DNA from: Rubrivivax sp.
GTDB taxonomy: Bacteria; Pseudomonadota; Gammaproteobacteria; Burkholderiales; Burkholderiaceae_C
Assembly (NCBI GenBank): GCA_021298085.1
Contig: JAJTDE010000026.1
Span: forward strand, 1 to 40,885
DNA length: 40,885 bases
Direction: 5' to 3'
A program made the translations under genes and the position numbers. This document shows positions 16,263-24,978 of this stretch, one piece after another (the stretch's first letter is position 1; each line of letters starts with the position of its first letter). The notes beneath the pieces were generated by a model. That model did not search any database. It saw only the letters and a list, made by a program, of their open reading frames with translations, and was not told the DNA's origin.

Positions 16263-17519
16263 TCAGGGCGCGGAACCAAACCGCCCCACGCCGCCGGGAA
16301 ACTGCAGACCCGTACGGCCCGTCAGCTGACGGGTGATGGCGCTCTTGACCACCAGGTTCAGCGGCGGAAGGTTTTCCGACACCGCCAGTACGGCCCGTCT
16401 GGCCAGCTTGGCCGGCGCCCACTCGGTGGTGAACAGCTTCACGATGGCGTTGGTGCCGAGGTAGGTGGGCAGGGTGGTCAGCCGGTGTTCTTCGCCGTAG
16501 CGGGAGAGCACCTGTGCGCTGCCGATGTCGCGGCCAGCGGCACGTGCATCACGCAGCACCTGCGTCAGCACCTCAACGCCATAGAGCCCGAAGTTGTAGC
16601 CGTGCGCCGTGACCGGGTGCATGCCCACGGCGGCGTCACCCACCAGGGCAAAGCGGTGGCCGGTGAAGCGATGCGCATAGACCCCGACCAGCGGGTAATG
16701 GTGCCGACGCCCTGCGGGCTTCAGCATGCCCAGAGACGGTGGGCACTGCGCCTGCACCCGGCCGACAAACTCGTCGTCGCTCAGGGCCAACCACTCGGGC
16801 GCCCGGTTGCTGTCCACCGTGATGACGGCAGAGGACTGGCGGTCGTTCATGGGCAGCATGGCCAGCGTGTTGCCGTAACGGAAACACTCCCAGGCAATGC
16901 CGTCGGACTCGTGTTCGTGGTGCACACGGCCCACGACCACACTGCGCGCAAAGTCGTGTACCGACGCGCCGATACCCGCCATGCGGCGCACGTTGGAGAA
17001 GCGGCTGTCGGCGGCCACGACCAGGGGGGCCTGGAAGCGTCGGCCGTCGGCCAGCGTCAGGCTCGCGCGGTCAGACTGCAGGTGCAACTGCGTCACCTGC
17101 GCGCCAAACAACACCTTGATGGCCGGGCGTTCGGTGGCGGCTTGCCAGCAGGCAGCGCGGATACGGTGGTTGGGAACCAGCCAACCCAGTGCCTCCAGCG
17201 CGGTACCGTGTGCGCTGAAGTTGAGCAGGGAGCGGGACTCATCGCCGTCCAGCACCTTGGCCTGGCGCAGCGGCGCGATGTCTGCCTCAGGCAGGCGTTG
17301 CCAGATGCCCAGACTTTCCAGGACGCGGCGGCCGCGATGGGTCATCGCGATGTCGCGGCCGTCTTCCGCGGGCACTTCCACGTTGGCGCTGGGCGCCTGC
17401 TCCAGCACCCAGGGTTCAAAGCCGGCGTCAGCCAGTGAAACCGCCAGGGCCAAGCCTGCAGGCCCGGCGCCGACGATCAGGACATCGGGTTGGGAGGTGT
17501 TTTCAGCTGCGTGTGCCAT
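16263..17519 (-). CDS. ubiM: FAD-dependent ubiquinone ring hydroxylase, UbiM type
   Basis: A 418-residue flavoprotein monooxygenase of the UbiH/UbiF/UbiM family that hydroxylates the ubiquinone precursor ring at the inner membrane. It has the FAD-binding GAGPAG (17-22), the mid-protein DG-type region (APLVVAADSRFSNVRR) and the second FAD motif ALVGDAAVGMHPVTAHGYNFGL near residue 300. The V in GDAAV and the HPVTAHG sequence, in place of GDAAH and HPxxGQG, are features of UbiM, assigned to 5-demethoxyubiquinol hydroxylation. The ATG at 17519 precedes the conserved strand; an upstream ATG at 17567 is less likely. The gene converges on the chemoreceptor and lies downstream of dsbB with a 118-bp gap. 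Confidence 0.82.
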   Translation of the reverse strand: MAHAAENTSQPDVLIVGAGPAGLALAVSLADAGFEPWVLEQAPSANVEVPAEDGRDIAMTHRGRRVLESLGIWQRLPEADIAPLRQAKVLDGDESRSLLNFSAHGTALEALGWLVPNHRIRAACWQAATERPAIKVLFGAQVTQLHLQSDRASLTLADGRRFQAPLVVAADSRFSNVRRMAGIGASVHDFARSVVVGRVHHEHESDGIAWECFRYGNTLAMLPMNDRQSSAVITVDSNRAPEWLALSDDEFVGRVQAQCPPSLGMLKPAGRRHHYPLVGVYAHRFTGHRFALVGDAAVGMHPVTAHGYNFGLYGVEVLTQVLRDARAAGRDIGSAQVLSRYGEEHRLTTLPTYLGTNAIVKLFTTEWAPAKLARRAVLAVSENLPPLNLVVKSAITRQLTGRTGLQFPGGVGRFGSAP

Positions 17520-17637
17520 GCACCGATGATAGGCCGGCCGCTGTAGCCCTGACCCGAGTGACGTCAAGTTCCGGCAATGTTGCGGTGTCTGGCCACACGG
17601 CCCGGCACCCGTATGGCCACGTCCTTCAGACAGGCGT

Positions 17638-18135
17638 TCAGCGCGCGGACCGCATTTGGCTCAGCAGGGCCAGCACGGCCAGGGTGCCGACCATCGCGAA
17701 GGTGGCCAGGCTCCAGAATTCATAGGGCACACCCACCAGCGTCGTGGCGGCTTCGGCACAGGAGGCGCGCGCGGCAAAGACATCCGGCAGCAGCCCGTCC
17801 AGCCCGGTGGCGCTCATGAAGCGGTCGGCGAAGGTGAGGTTGCAGGAGTTGGACGACGACGCCACGAAGTGCTGCCACAGCGCGGCAGCGACGCCCAGCG
17901 CGGCCAGGAGATCCATCCCCAGGGCCGCCACCATGACTCCCAGGCGCCGGCGCCAGGCCATGCCCAGCACTGCAAAGGCAAAGATGCCCACGAAGATCAG
18001 CCGCTGCAGCACGCACCAGGGGCAGGGCTCCATGCCCATCACGTGCTGGGTGTGAAGGGCTGCTCCCATGGCCAGCACACAGGTGCCGGCCGCCATGGCA
18101 AACAGCTTGACGGGGTGGGTCAGCAGGTTGCTCAC
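17638..18135 (-). CDS. dsbB: disulfide bond formation protein DsbB
   Basis: DsbB reoxidises periplasmic DsbA and passes electrons to ubiquinone in the inner membrane. The 165-residue protein has four predicted spans and both redox pairs: C38-P-W-C41 in the first periplasmic loop, just after the first span, and C98/C126 in the second loop (SNSCNLTF and ASCAEA). CPWC is an accepted variant of the E. coli CVLC loop. R45 in CVLQRL corresponds to the conserved quinone-site arginine. Its ATG overlaps the RidA gene stop by 4 bp (ATGA). Confidence 0.94.
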   Translation of the reverse strand: MSNLLTHPVKLFAMAAGTCVLAMGAALHTQHVMGMEPCPWCVLQRLIFVGIFAFAVLGMAWRRRLGVMVAALGMDLLAALGVAAALWQHFVASSSNSCNLTFADRFMSATGLDGLLPDVFAARASCAEAATTLVGVPYEFWSLATFAMVGTLAVLALLSQMRSAR

Positions 18136-18590
18136 GCGACTTCAGCGATCAGTTCGATTTCCACACAGGCACCCATGGGAATCTGCGCAACACCAAAGGC
18201 GCTGCGGGCATGCGCGCCGACCTCAGGCCCGAAGACCTGCACCAGCAGCTCGGAGCAGCCGTTGGTCACCAGGTGCTGTTCGGTGAAGGTGGTGGTGCTG
18301 TTGACCAGGCTCATCACCTTGACGATGCGCTTGACCTGGGACAGGTCGCCAACGGCGGCCTGCAGGGTGCCGAGGAGATCGATCGCGATGGCACGCGCCG
18401 CGGCCTTACCCTCGTCGGTGGACATGGTCAGGCCCAGCTGGCCAACCCATGGTTTGCCGTCACGCCGGGCGATGTGGCCCGACAGAAAGACCAGGGAACC
18501 TGACCTGACAAACGGTACATAAGCCGCCGCCGGAACGGCGACGGCGGGAAGCTGGATGCCCAGCTCGCCCAGGCGTTGTGCAATGCTCAT
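18132..18590 (-). CDS. RidA/YjgF family protein
   Basis: A 152-residue cytoplasmic protein of the RidA superfamily, trimeric enzymes or binders of which RidA itself hydrolyses reactive enamine/imine intermediates. The family signature is visible at the C-terminus, HARSAFGVAQIPMGACVEIE, with the key arginine R129 and acidic E144. The N-terminal extension of about 20 residues and overall length resemble the YjgH-like subgroups rather than RidA proper (about 128 aa), so deaminase activity is not assured though the arginine is kept. It is first in a two-gene operon with dsbB, an association of unclear meaning. Confidence 0.88.
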   Translation of the reverse strand: MSIAQRLGELGIQLPAVAVPAAAYVPFVRSGSLVFLSGHIARRDGKPWVGQLGLTMSTDEGKAAARAIAIDLLGTLQAAVGDLSQVKRIVKVMSLVNSTTTFTEQHLVTNGCSELLVQVFGPEVGAHARSAFGVAQIPMGACVEIELIAEVA

Positions 18591-18767
18591 GAGGGTGTAA
18601 GACCGGTTGGAGAGAACTGCGGCGTCCGACCAGGGGCTGCCAGGCAGCTTGACTGCACAGACACCGCGCCGTCACAACGCTCGCTGATGTGACTCGTTGG
18701 AGGGAGCCCTGCGTGGGGGCCCCATGGGGACCGCGAGCGATTCAGACCAAGATCCTACACTGGGCCC

Positions 18768-21314
18768 GTGAACGCTGCCTGGGAGGGCCCGTCGCGCAAG
18801 GCTGTGCGTTGGGGCAAGACGCTGCCGGCACCGGCCCTGCTGCCGGGCCTGATGATGGCGTGGCTCGCCGGGACGGCCTGGCAGTTGCAGCAGCCCCGCC
18901 TGCTGGTGCATGTGTTCAGCCCCGCAGCCGTGGCGCTGGCCTTGGCCGCGCTGGTCGGTTTGGGCCTGATCGCCACCTGGGGTCTGCGGCGCTGGCCTGG
19001 CCGGCGCCTGGTGGTGCTGGCGACCTGCGTCGCCGCGGTGGCCTTCTGCGTGGCCGAAGCGCGGGCCTCCTGGCGTCTGTCGCAGGCGCTGCCGGCGTCC
19101 CTCGAGGGCCGTGATCTGCTCATCGAGGGCCGCGTCCAAGGTCTGCCGCGGTTCATGCCGGAAGGGGTGCTGTTCGAGGTGCGGGTGGAATCGTCCAGGC
19201 TGGCCGGCAAGCCGGTGCAGCTGCCGCCGGCCATCAGCCTGGGTTGGTATCGCGGCTTTGATGGCGAATCGCTGGTGGCGGAGCCTCCGATGCCTGTCCG
19301 GGCGGGTGACCGCTGGCGCTGGACGGTGCGGCTCAAGCGGCCCCATGGCCTGATGAACCCCCATGGGTTTGACCTCGAACTGTGGCTGTTCGAACGTGGC
19401 CTGGGGGCCACCGGCATGGTGCGCGGTGAAGCCACCTGGCTGGGCAGCAGCGGCGAAGACCGGCTTGACCGCTGGCGGCAGCAGCTGCGCGACGGGTTGC
19501 TGCGGCGTGCCGAGCGCGAGGCCGACAACCCGGCCGAGGCCAATGCGGCCGGTGTGCTGGCTGCGCTGTCGGTGGGGGACCAATCCTCCATCGACAAGGC
19601 CGGCTGGGAGCTGTTCCGCGTGACCGGCGTCAGCCATCTCATGAGCGTGAGCGGGCTCCACGTCACCATGTGGGCCTGGGTGGCCTCCGTGCTCGTGGGG
19701 CAGCTGTGGAGCCGTTCGGTGACGCTGCTGCGCCACTGCCCGGCCCCGGTGGCGGCGCGCTGGGGCGGCTTGCTGCTGGCGCTGGCCTATGCGCTGCTGG
19801 CGGGCTGGGGGGTGCCCGCGCAGCGTACGGTCTGGATGCTGGCCGTGGCCACGGTGATGCAGGGCAGCGGCCGCCTGTGGCCGGCCCACTGGGTACTGCT
19901 CGTGGCCGCCACGGTGGTGGTGGTGCTGGACCCATGGGCGCTGTTGCAGGTGGGCTTCTGGTTGTCGTTTGTCGCGGTGGCGATGCTGATCCTCTCGGGT
20001 GACAGCCAAGCGGCCGTGGCGGTGTTCGACATCGGGGCGCAGGTGCGGGCGGCCTTGCGCACCCAATGGATGGCCACGCTCGGGCTGGCACCATTGACGC
20101 TGCTGTTCTTTCAGCAGCTGTCGGTCGTGGGCTTCCTCGCCAACCTCTTTGCCATCCCCTGGGTCACGCTGGTGGTCACACCCTTGGCCATGCTGTCGGT
20201 GGTGCTGCCCGCCCTGCAGCCGTCGGCAGAGGGTGCTGTCGGGGTGCTGATGGCTGTGCTTGAGCCGCTGTCGCGGGGCCCCTGGGCGACATGGTCGGCT
20301 GCGGCGGCTGCACCCTGGGTGGCGCTGGCGGGCCTGCTGGGCGGCGTGCTGGCCATCGCGCCACTGCCGCTGGGCCTGCGCATCTGTGGTGCGTGCCTCA
20401 TCGTGCCGATGCTCCTGTCCAGGGCAGACGCACCGGAGTGGGGCGAGGTGCGCCTGGTCGCCTTGGATGTCGGGCAGGGCACGGCGTTCTCGGTTCAGAC
20501 GCAGCACCACCGTCTGCTCTACGACACCGGCCCCACGTATGGCCGTGGCGCCGCGCCGTCGGATGCCGCGTCCCGTGTGCTGCTGCCCTGGCTGCGTTCA
20601 CAGGGCCAGCCACCCATCGACCGCCTGGTGTTGAGCCATCGCGACACTGACCACACCGGCGGTGCGCGGACCCTGCTGGCCCAGGCGCGTGTGCACAGCA
20701 GCCTCAGTTCGTTGGAGGACGGGAATCCCTTGCTCGCGCAGTTGCCGCGTCACCAGCGGTGCGAGGCCGGCCAGCACTGGGTGTGGGACGGCGTGCGCTT
20801 TGAGGTGCTGCACCCTGCGCGCGATGACTACGAGCGTGCCCTCAAGCCGAATGCCTTGAGCTGCGTCGTCCGCGTGCATGACCGTCATGGGCCGCGGGTG
20901 CTGCTGACGGGTGACATCGAGGCTGCCCAGGAAGCCGAACTCGTTCGGCGTCTGGGGCACTCCCCGCCAACCGACGGCAGCCCTGGCACGCTGCATGCAA
21001 GCATCCTGATGCTGCCGCACCATGGCAGCCAAACCTCCAGCAGCCCGGCATTCTTGGACGCAGTGCACGCGCAAATCACCTTGGCACAGGCTGCCTACCG
21101 CAGCCGCTTCGGCCATCCGGCACCCACCGTGGTGGAGCGTGTGCAGTCACGCGGTGCGCTTCTCTACCGCAGCGATGCCTGTGGCGCCTGGCAGTGGCCT
21201 TCTTCGCCCGCCCCGACGCCGGTACATGCTGCCGGCCCGGCCAACCCCGTGGACCCTGGCTTCTGCGAGCGCGACCGCAGCCGCCGCTACTGGCATCATC
21301 CGGGCGAGCCGTGA
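18768..21314 (+). CDS. comEC: DNA uptake channel ComEC/Rec2
   Basis: ComEC forms the inner-membrane channel for single-stranded DNA in natural transformation. The 848-residue protein has an N-terminal DUF4131 segment (about 30-190), the polytopic Competence domain (about 245-530, including VSGLHVTMWAW near 294) and a C-terminal metallo-beta-lactamase-like domain with VALDVGQGTAF, H624-x-D626-x-D628-H629 (HRDTDHTGG), LLTGDIE and LPHHGS, so the metal site looks complete. The GTG at 18768 is the start; the final 40 residues are a low-complexity tail. No other com or pil gene is in view. Two hairpins sit at its stop before the next operon. Confidence 0.94.
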   Translation: MNAAWEGPSRKAVRWGKTLPAPALLPGLMMAWLAGTAWQLQQPRLLVHVFSPAAVALALAALVGLGLIATWGLRRWPGRRLVVLATCVAAVAFCVAEARASWRLSQALPASLEGRDLLIEGRVQGLPRFMPEGVLFEVRVESSRLAGKPVQLPPAISLGWYRGFDGESLVAEPPMPVRAGDRWRWTVRLKRPHGLMNPHGFDLELWLFERGLGATGMVRGEATWLGSSGEDRLDRWRQQLRDGLLRRAEREADNPAEANAAGVLAALSVGDQSSIDKAGWELFRVTGVSHLMSVSGLHVTMWAWVASVLVGQLWSRSVTLLRHCPAPVAARWGGLLLALAYALLAGWGVPAQRTVWMLAVATVMQGSGRLWPAHWVLLVAATVVVVLDPWALLQVGFWLSFVAVAMLILSGDSQAAVAVFDIGAQVRAALRTQWMATLGLAPLTLLFFQQLSVVGFLANLFAIPWVTLVVTPLAMLSVVLPALQPSAEGAVGVLMAVLEPLSRGPWATWSAAAAAPWVALAGLLGGVLAIAPLPLGLRICGACLIVPMLLSRADAPEWGEVRLVALDVGQGTAFSVQTQHHRLLYDTGPTYGRGAAPSDAASRVLLPWLRSQGQPPIDRLVLSHRDTDHTGGARTLLAQARVHSSLSSLEDGNPLLAQLPRHQRCEAGQHWVWDGVRFEVLHPARDDYERALKPNALSCVVRVHDRHGPRVLLTGDIEAAQEAELVRRLGHSPPTDGSPGTLHASILMLPHHGSQTSSSPAFLDAVHAQITLAQAAYRSRFGHPAPTVVERVQSRGALLYRSDACGAWQWPSSPAPTPVHAAGPANPVDPGFCERDRSRRYWHHPGEP

Positions 21315-21345
21315 GCCCACGGCTCACCGCCGCGGAGTCCTCCGC
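21311..21345 (+). other. two tandem hairpins at the comEC stop codon
   Basis: GTGAGCC-CAC-GGCTCAC (21311-21327) spans the comEC TGA and is followed 5 bp later by GCGGAG-TC-CTCCGC (21332-21345). Neither is followed by a T tract. They may act as a weak terminator or 3' mRNA stabiliser separating comEC from the following operon. Confidence 0.4.
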
Positions 21346-21426
21346 TGCGGCCGGCGCGACCTGGCCAGGCTGTTTGGCGCACGCTTCTCTGGCAGACTTT
21401 CGAACAACCCCCAACGGAGACTTCTC

Positions 21427-24400
21427 TTGTCCATCCACGTCGCGCTCCATCACGTCACCCGTTATCGGTATGACCGACGCGTGAACCTGTCTCCGCAGAT
21501 CGTGCGCTTGCGGCCAGCGCCCCATTGCCGCACGCCGATCCTGTCGTATTCGCTGCGCATCGAGCCGGAACCGCATTTCATCAACTGGCAGCAGGACCCG
21601 TTTGCCAACCACCTGGCGCGCCTGGTGTTCCCGGAAAAGACCGATGTATTCACGGTGACGGTGGACCTCGTCGCCCAGATGTCGGTCTACAACCCCTTCG
21701 ACTTCTTCCTCGAACCCTCGGCCGAGCATTACCCGTTCCGCTATGAGGCCGATCTGGCCCACGACCTGGCCCCCTACCTGGCCCGTGACCCGGCCACACC
21801 CCTGTTCGATCAGCTGATCAAGAGCGTCTCGCGCGACACGCAGCGCACCATCGACTTTCTGGTCGGGCTGAACCAGCGACTCCAGAACGACATCAGCTAC
21901 CTGATCCGCCTGGAGCCCGGCGTGCAGACGCCCGAGGAAACCTTGAGGTTGCGGTCCGGTTCCTGCCGCGACACCGGCTGGCTGCTGGTGCAGCTGCTGC
22001 GACACCTGGGCCTGGCGGCGCGCTTTGTCTCCGGCTACCTGATCCAGCTCAAGCCCGATGTGAAGGCGCTGGATGGCCCCAGCGGTGCCGAGGTCGACTT
22101 CACCGACCTGCACGCCTGGTGCGAGGTCTACCTGCCGGGCGCCGGGTGGATCGGCCTGGACCCGACATCGGGGCTGATGGCGGGTGAAGGCCATATCCCG
22201 GTCGCCTGCACACCCGAGCCCTCCACGGCCGCCCCGGTGAGCGGCGCAGTGGACTCCTGCGAGGTGGAGTTCGAGCACCAGATGCAGGTGACGCGCATCC
22301 ACGAATCGCCGCGCGTGACCAAGCCCTACACCGAGGAACAGTGGCAGGCCATCGACGCGCTGGGGCGCGATGTCGACGCTGTGCTGTCCGACAACGATGT
22401 CCGGCTGACGATGGGTGGCGAGCCGACCTTCGTGTCCGTGGTTGACCGTGAGGGCGCCGAGTGGAACTCGGCCGCACTCGGCCCCACCAAGCGGGGCCTG
22501 GCCACCGAACTCACGCACCGCCTGATGCAGCGTTACGGCCAGGGCGGCTTCCTGCACTTCGGCCAGGGCAAGTGGTACCCGGGTGAACAGCTGCCACGCT
22601 GGGCCCTCACGATTGCCTGGCGTGCCGATGGCCAACCCTGCTGGCAAGACCCCTCGCTGTTTGCCGACGAGCGCAAGCCGCACCGCTATACCGCGGCCGA
22701 TGCGCGGCGCTTCATCGACGGCCTGACGCAGCGGCTCGGCCTGTCTGAGCGCTTTGTGCAGCCCGGCTTCGAGGACACCTGGTACTACCTGTGGCGCGAA
22801 CGCCGCCTGCCCGTCAACGTCGACCCGCACCACAGCCGGCTCGACGACGAACTGGAGCGGGCCCGCTTGCGGCGCATCTTCGACCAGGGCCTGGCGGCAG
22901 AGGTGGGTTACCTGCTCCCGCTGCAGCGCACCTGGTTCCAGGGTGATACCGGCCCTCGCTGGGTCACCGGCCCCTGGTTCATGCGCGACGAACGCCTCTA
23001 CCTCATCCCGGGTGATTCGCCCATGGGTTGGCGCCTGCCGCTGGACAGTCTGCCCTGGGCCCAGCCGGCTGAGCGTCAGGCGGTCTTCGAGCAGGACCCG
23101 TTTGCAGCCAAGGCACCGTTGCCGGCCGCCGTGGAACTGCGTCGGCAGTGGCCCCTGTCCACGTCGGGCAGGGCTGCGCTTGCTGGCGCGGCTGCCGCCG
23201 TTGCGCCTGGCTTGCCCGCCAACACCCGGCCCGAAGGCGCTGACGATGACCACCCGGCGGACACGGTGCAAGGCTGGCCCGCCGGCAGTGTGTCGCCGCT
23301 GGGCTTGGCCTCTGGCCTTTCCAGCTCGCACACGCCCACGCGGCCGCACCCCCGCGGCCTGGTTGCCCGGCCAGGTCAGGCGGAATCGGCTGGCTGGCTG
23401 ACGCGCACCGCCCTGTGTGTCGAGGTGCGTGACCCGCAGCGCGCCAACGGCCCGCAGGCTGAGGCGGCGCACGGCGGCCGCAGCGGGGTGATGTATGTGT
23501 TCATGCCGCCGCTGCAGTACCTGGAGGATTACCTCGAGCTGCTGGCCGCCATCGAGGCCACGGCGGCCGAGCAGGGCGTGAAGATCGTGCTGGAGGGCTA
23601 CCCGCCGCCGCGCGACGCCCGCCTGAAGTTGCTGCAGGTGACGCCCGACCCGGGTGTCATCGAAGTCAACATCCACCCGGCCCACAACTGGGCCGAGCTG
23701 GTCGACCACACCGAGTTTCTGTACGAGGCCGCCCACCAGACGCGCCTGTCCACCGAGAAGTTCATGCTCGATGGCCGCCACACCGGCACGGGTGGCGGAA
23801 ACCACTTTGTGCTGGGTGGGGCCACACCGGCCGACAGCCCCTTCCTGCGCCGGCCTGACGTTCTCGCCAGCCTGCTGGCCTACTGGCACAACCACCCCAG
23901 CCTGAGCTACCTGTTCAGCGGGATGTTCATCGGCCCGACCAGCCAGGCACCGCGCGTTGACGAAGCGCGCAACGACCAGGTCTACGAGCTCGAGATCGCC
24001 CTGGCCGAGCTGGAGCGGCAGACAGCCGGTGGGGTGTCGGTGCCGCCATGGCTGATCGACCGCATCCTGCGCAACCTCCTGATCGACGTCACCGGCAACA
24101 CCCACCGCGCCGAGTTTTGCATCGACAAGCTCTATTCCCCCGATGGCCCGACGGGCCGTCTGGGCCTGCTGGAACTGCGCGCCTTCGAGATGCCGCCCCA
24201 CGCGCGCATGAGCCTGGTGCAGCAACTGCTGCTGCGCACGCTGCTGGCGTGGTTCTGGCGCGAACCGTATCGGGGTGGCAGCCAGACGCGGCTGACCCGC
24301 TGGGGGACAGCCCTGCACGATCGATTCCTGTTGCCCACCTTCCTGCAGATGGACTTCGACGACGTGGTGGCCGAACTCCAGCAGGCCGGCTTTGCGTTCG

Positions 24401-24975
24401 ACACAGCCTGGTTTGCACCCCACCTCGAATTCCGCTTTCCGAAGATCGGCAGCACCGCGGTGGCGGGCATCGCGATGGAACTGCGCGCGGCGCTCGAACC
24501 CTGGCATGTCATGGGCGAGGAGGGTGCGCCGGGTGGTACCGCCCGCTACGTCGATTCCTCTCTGGAGCGGCTGGAGCTGAAAGTCAATGGCCTGAACGAC
24601 AACCGCCACGTGGTCACCGTCAACGGGCAGGCCGCGCCGTTGCAGCCCACGGGGCGGGCAGGCGAATATGTCTGCGGTGTGCGTTACCGCGCCTGGCAGC
24701 CGCCGTCGGCACTGCACCCCACCATCGGAACCCATGTGCCGCTGACCTTCGACATCGTGGACAACTGGCTCAGCCGCTCACTGGGTGGCTGCCGCTACCA
24801 CGTGGCGCACCCCGGTGGCCGCAACTACGACACTTTCCCCACCACGGCCTATGAAGCCGAGAGTCGCCGCCTGGCGCGCTTCTTCGCCCACGGCCACACG
24901 CCAGGGAAGATGCAGGTGCAGCCAGGACGCGTGAGCGCCGAGTTCCCCAGCACGCTCGATCTGCGCAGGGCTTGA
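21427..24975 (+). CDS. transglutaminase-like / DUF2126 putative amidoligase fusion
   Basis: A 1182-residue cytoplasmic-looking protein. Residues about 1-90 are the bacterial transglutaminase N-terminal domain, 160-260 the transglutaminase core with triad C180 (RSGSCRDTGW), H229 (TDLHAWCEVY) and D245 (GLDPTSG). From about 370 onward is DUF2126, a family predicted to be an amidoligase of glutamine-synthetase-like fold; E746/N748 (VIEVNIHPAHNW) and H785 to H793 (DGRHTGTGGGNH) are its likely ATP/metal residues. The start is TTG at 21427, preceded by GGAGA, giving SIHVALHHVTRYRYD; the longer frame upstream runs through comEC. A low-complexity Ala/Pro stretch (about 570-680) interrupts DUF2126. It is first gene of the five-gene operon. 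Confidence 0.88.
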   Translation: MSIHVALHHVTRYRYDRRVNLSPQIVRLRPAPHCRTPILSYSLRIEPEPHFINWQQDPFANHLARLVFPEKTDVFTVTVDLVAQMSVYNPFDFFLEPSAEHYPFRYEADLAHDLAPYLARDPATPLFDQLIKSVSRDTQRTIDFLVGLNQRLQNDISYLIRLEPGVQTPEETLRLRSGSCRDTGWLLVQLLRHLGLAARFVSGYLIQLKPDVKALDGPSGAEVDFTDLHAWCEVYLPGAGWIGLDPTSGLMAGEGHIPVACTPEPSTAAPVSGAVDSCEVEFEHQMQVTRIHESPRVTKPYTEEQWQAIDALGRDVDAVLSDNDVRLTMGGEPTFVSVVDREGAEWNSAALGPTKRGLATELTHRLMQRYGQGGFLHFGQGKWYPGEQLPRWALTIAWRADGQPCWQDPSLFADERKPHRYTAADARRFIDGLTQRLGLSERFVQPGFEDTWYYLWRERRLPVNVDPHHSRLDDELERARLRRIFDQGLAAEVGYLLPLQRTWFQGDTGPRWVTGPWFMRDERLYLIPGDSPMGWRLPLDSLPWAQPAERQAVFEQDPFAAKAPLPAAVELRRQWPLSTSGRAALAGAAAAVAPGLPANTRPEGADDDHPADTVQGWPAGSVSPLGLASGLSSSHTPTRPHPRGLVARPGQAESAGWLTRTALCVEVRDPQRANGPQAEAAHGGRSGVMYVFMPPLQYLEDYLELLAAIEATAAEQGVKIVLEGYPPPRDARLKLLQVTPDPGVIEVNIHPAHNWAELVDHTEFLYEAAHQTRLSTEKFMLDGRHTGTGGGNHFVLGGATPADSPFLRRPDVLASLLAYWHNHPSLSYLFSGMFIGPTSQAPRVDEARNDQVYELEIALAELERQTAGGVSVPPWLIDRILRNLLIDVTGNTHRAEFCIDKLYSPDGPTGRLGLLELRAFEMPPHARMSLVQQLLLRTLLAWFWREPYRGGSQTRLTRWGTALHDRFLLPTFLQMDFDDVVAELQQAGFAFDTAWFAPHLEFRFPKIGSTAVAGIAMELRAALEPWHVMGEEGAPGGTARYVDSSLERLELKVNGLNDNRHVVTVNGQAAPLQPTGRAGEYVCGVRYRAWQPPSALHPTIGTHVPLTFDIVDNWLSRSLGGCRYHVAHPGGRNYDTFPTTAYEAESRRLARFFAHGHTPGKMQVQPGRVSAEFPSTLDLRRA

Positions 24976-24978
24976 CGC

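Noticed and set aside
18672-20510. 612-residue minus-strand frame
   Set aside because: Antisense to comEC, low-complexity Gln/His/Arg-rich, no domain.
21076-24735. 1219-residue minus-strand frame
   Set aside because: Antisense to the transglutaminase-DUF2126 gene, composed of Arg/Gln/Gly/His-rich sequence with no recognisable domain; a GC-skew shadow.
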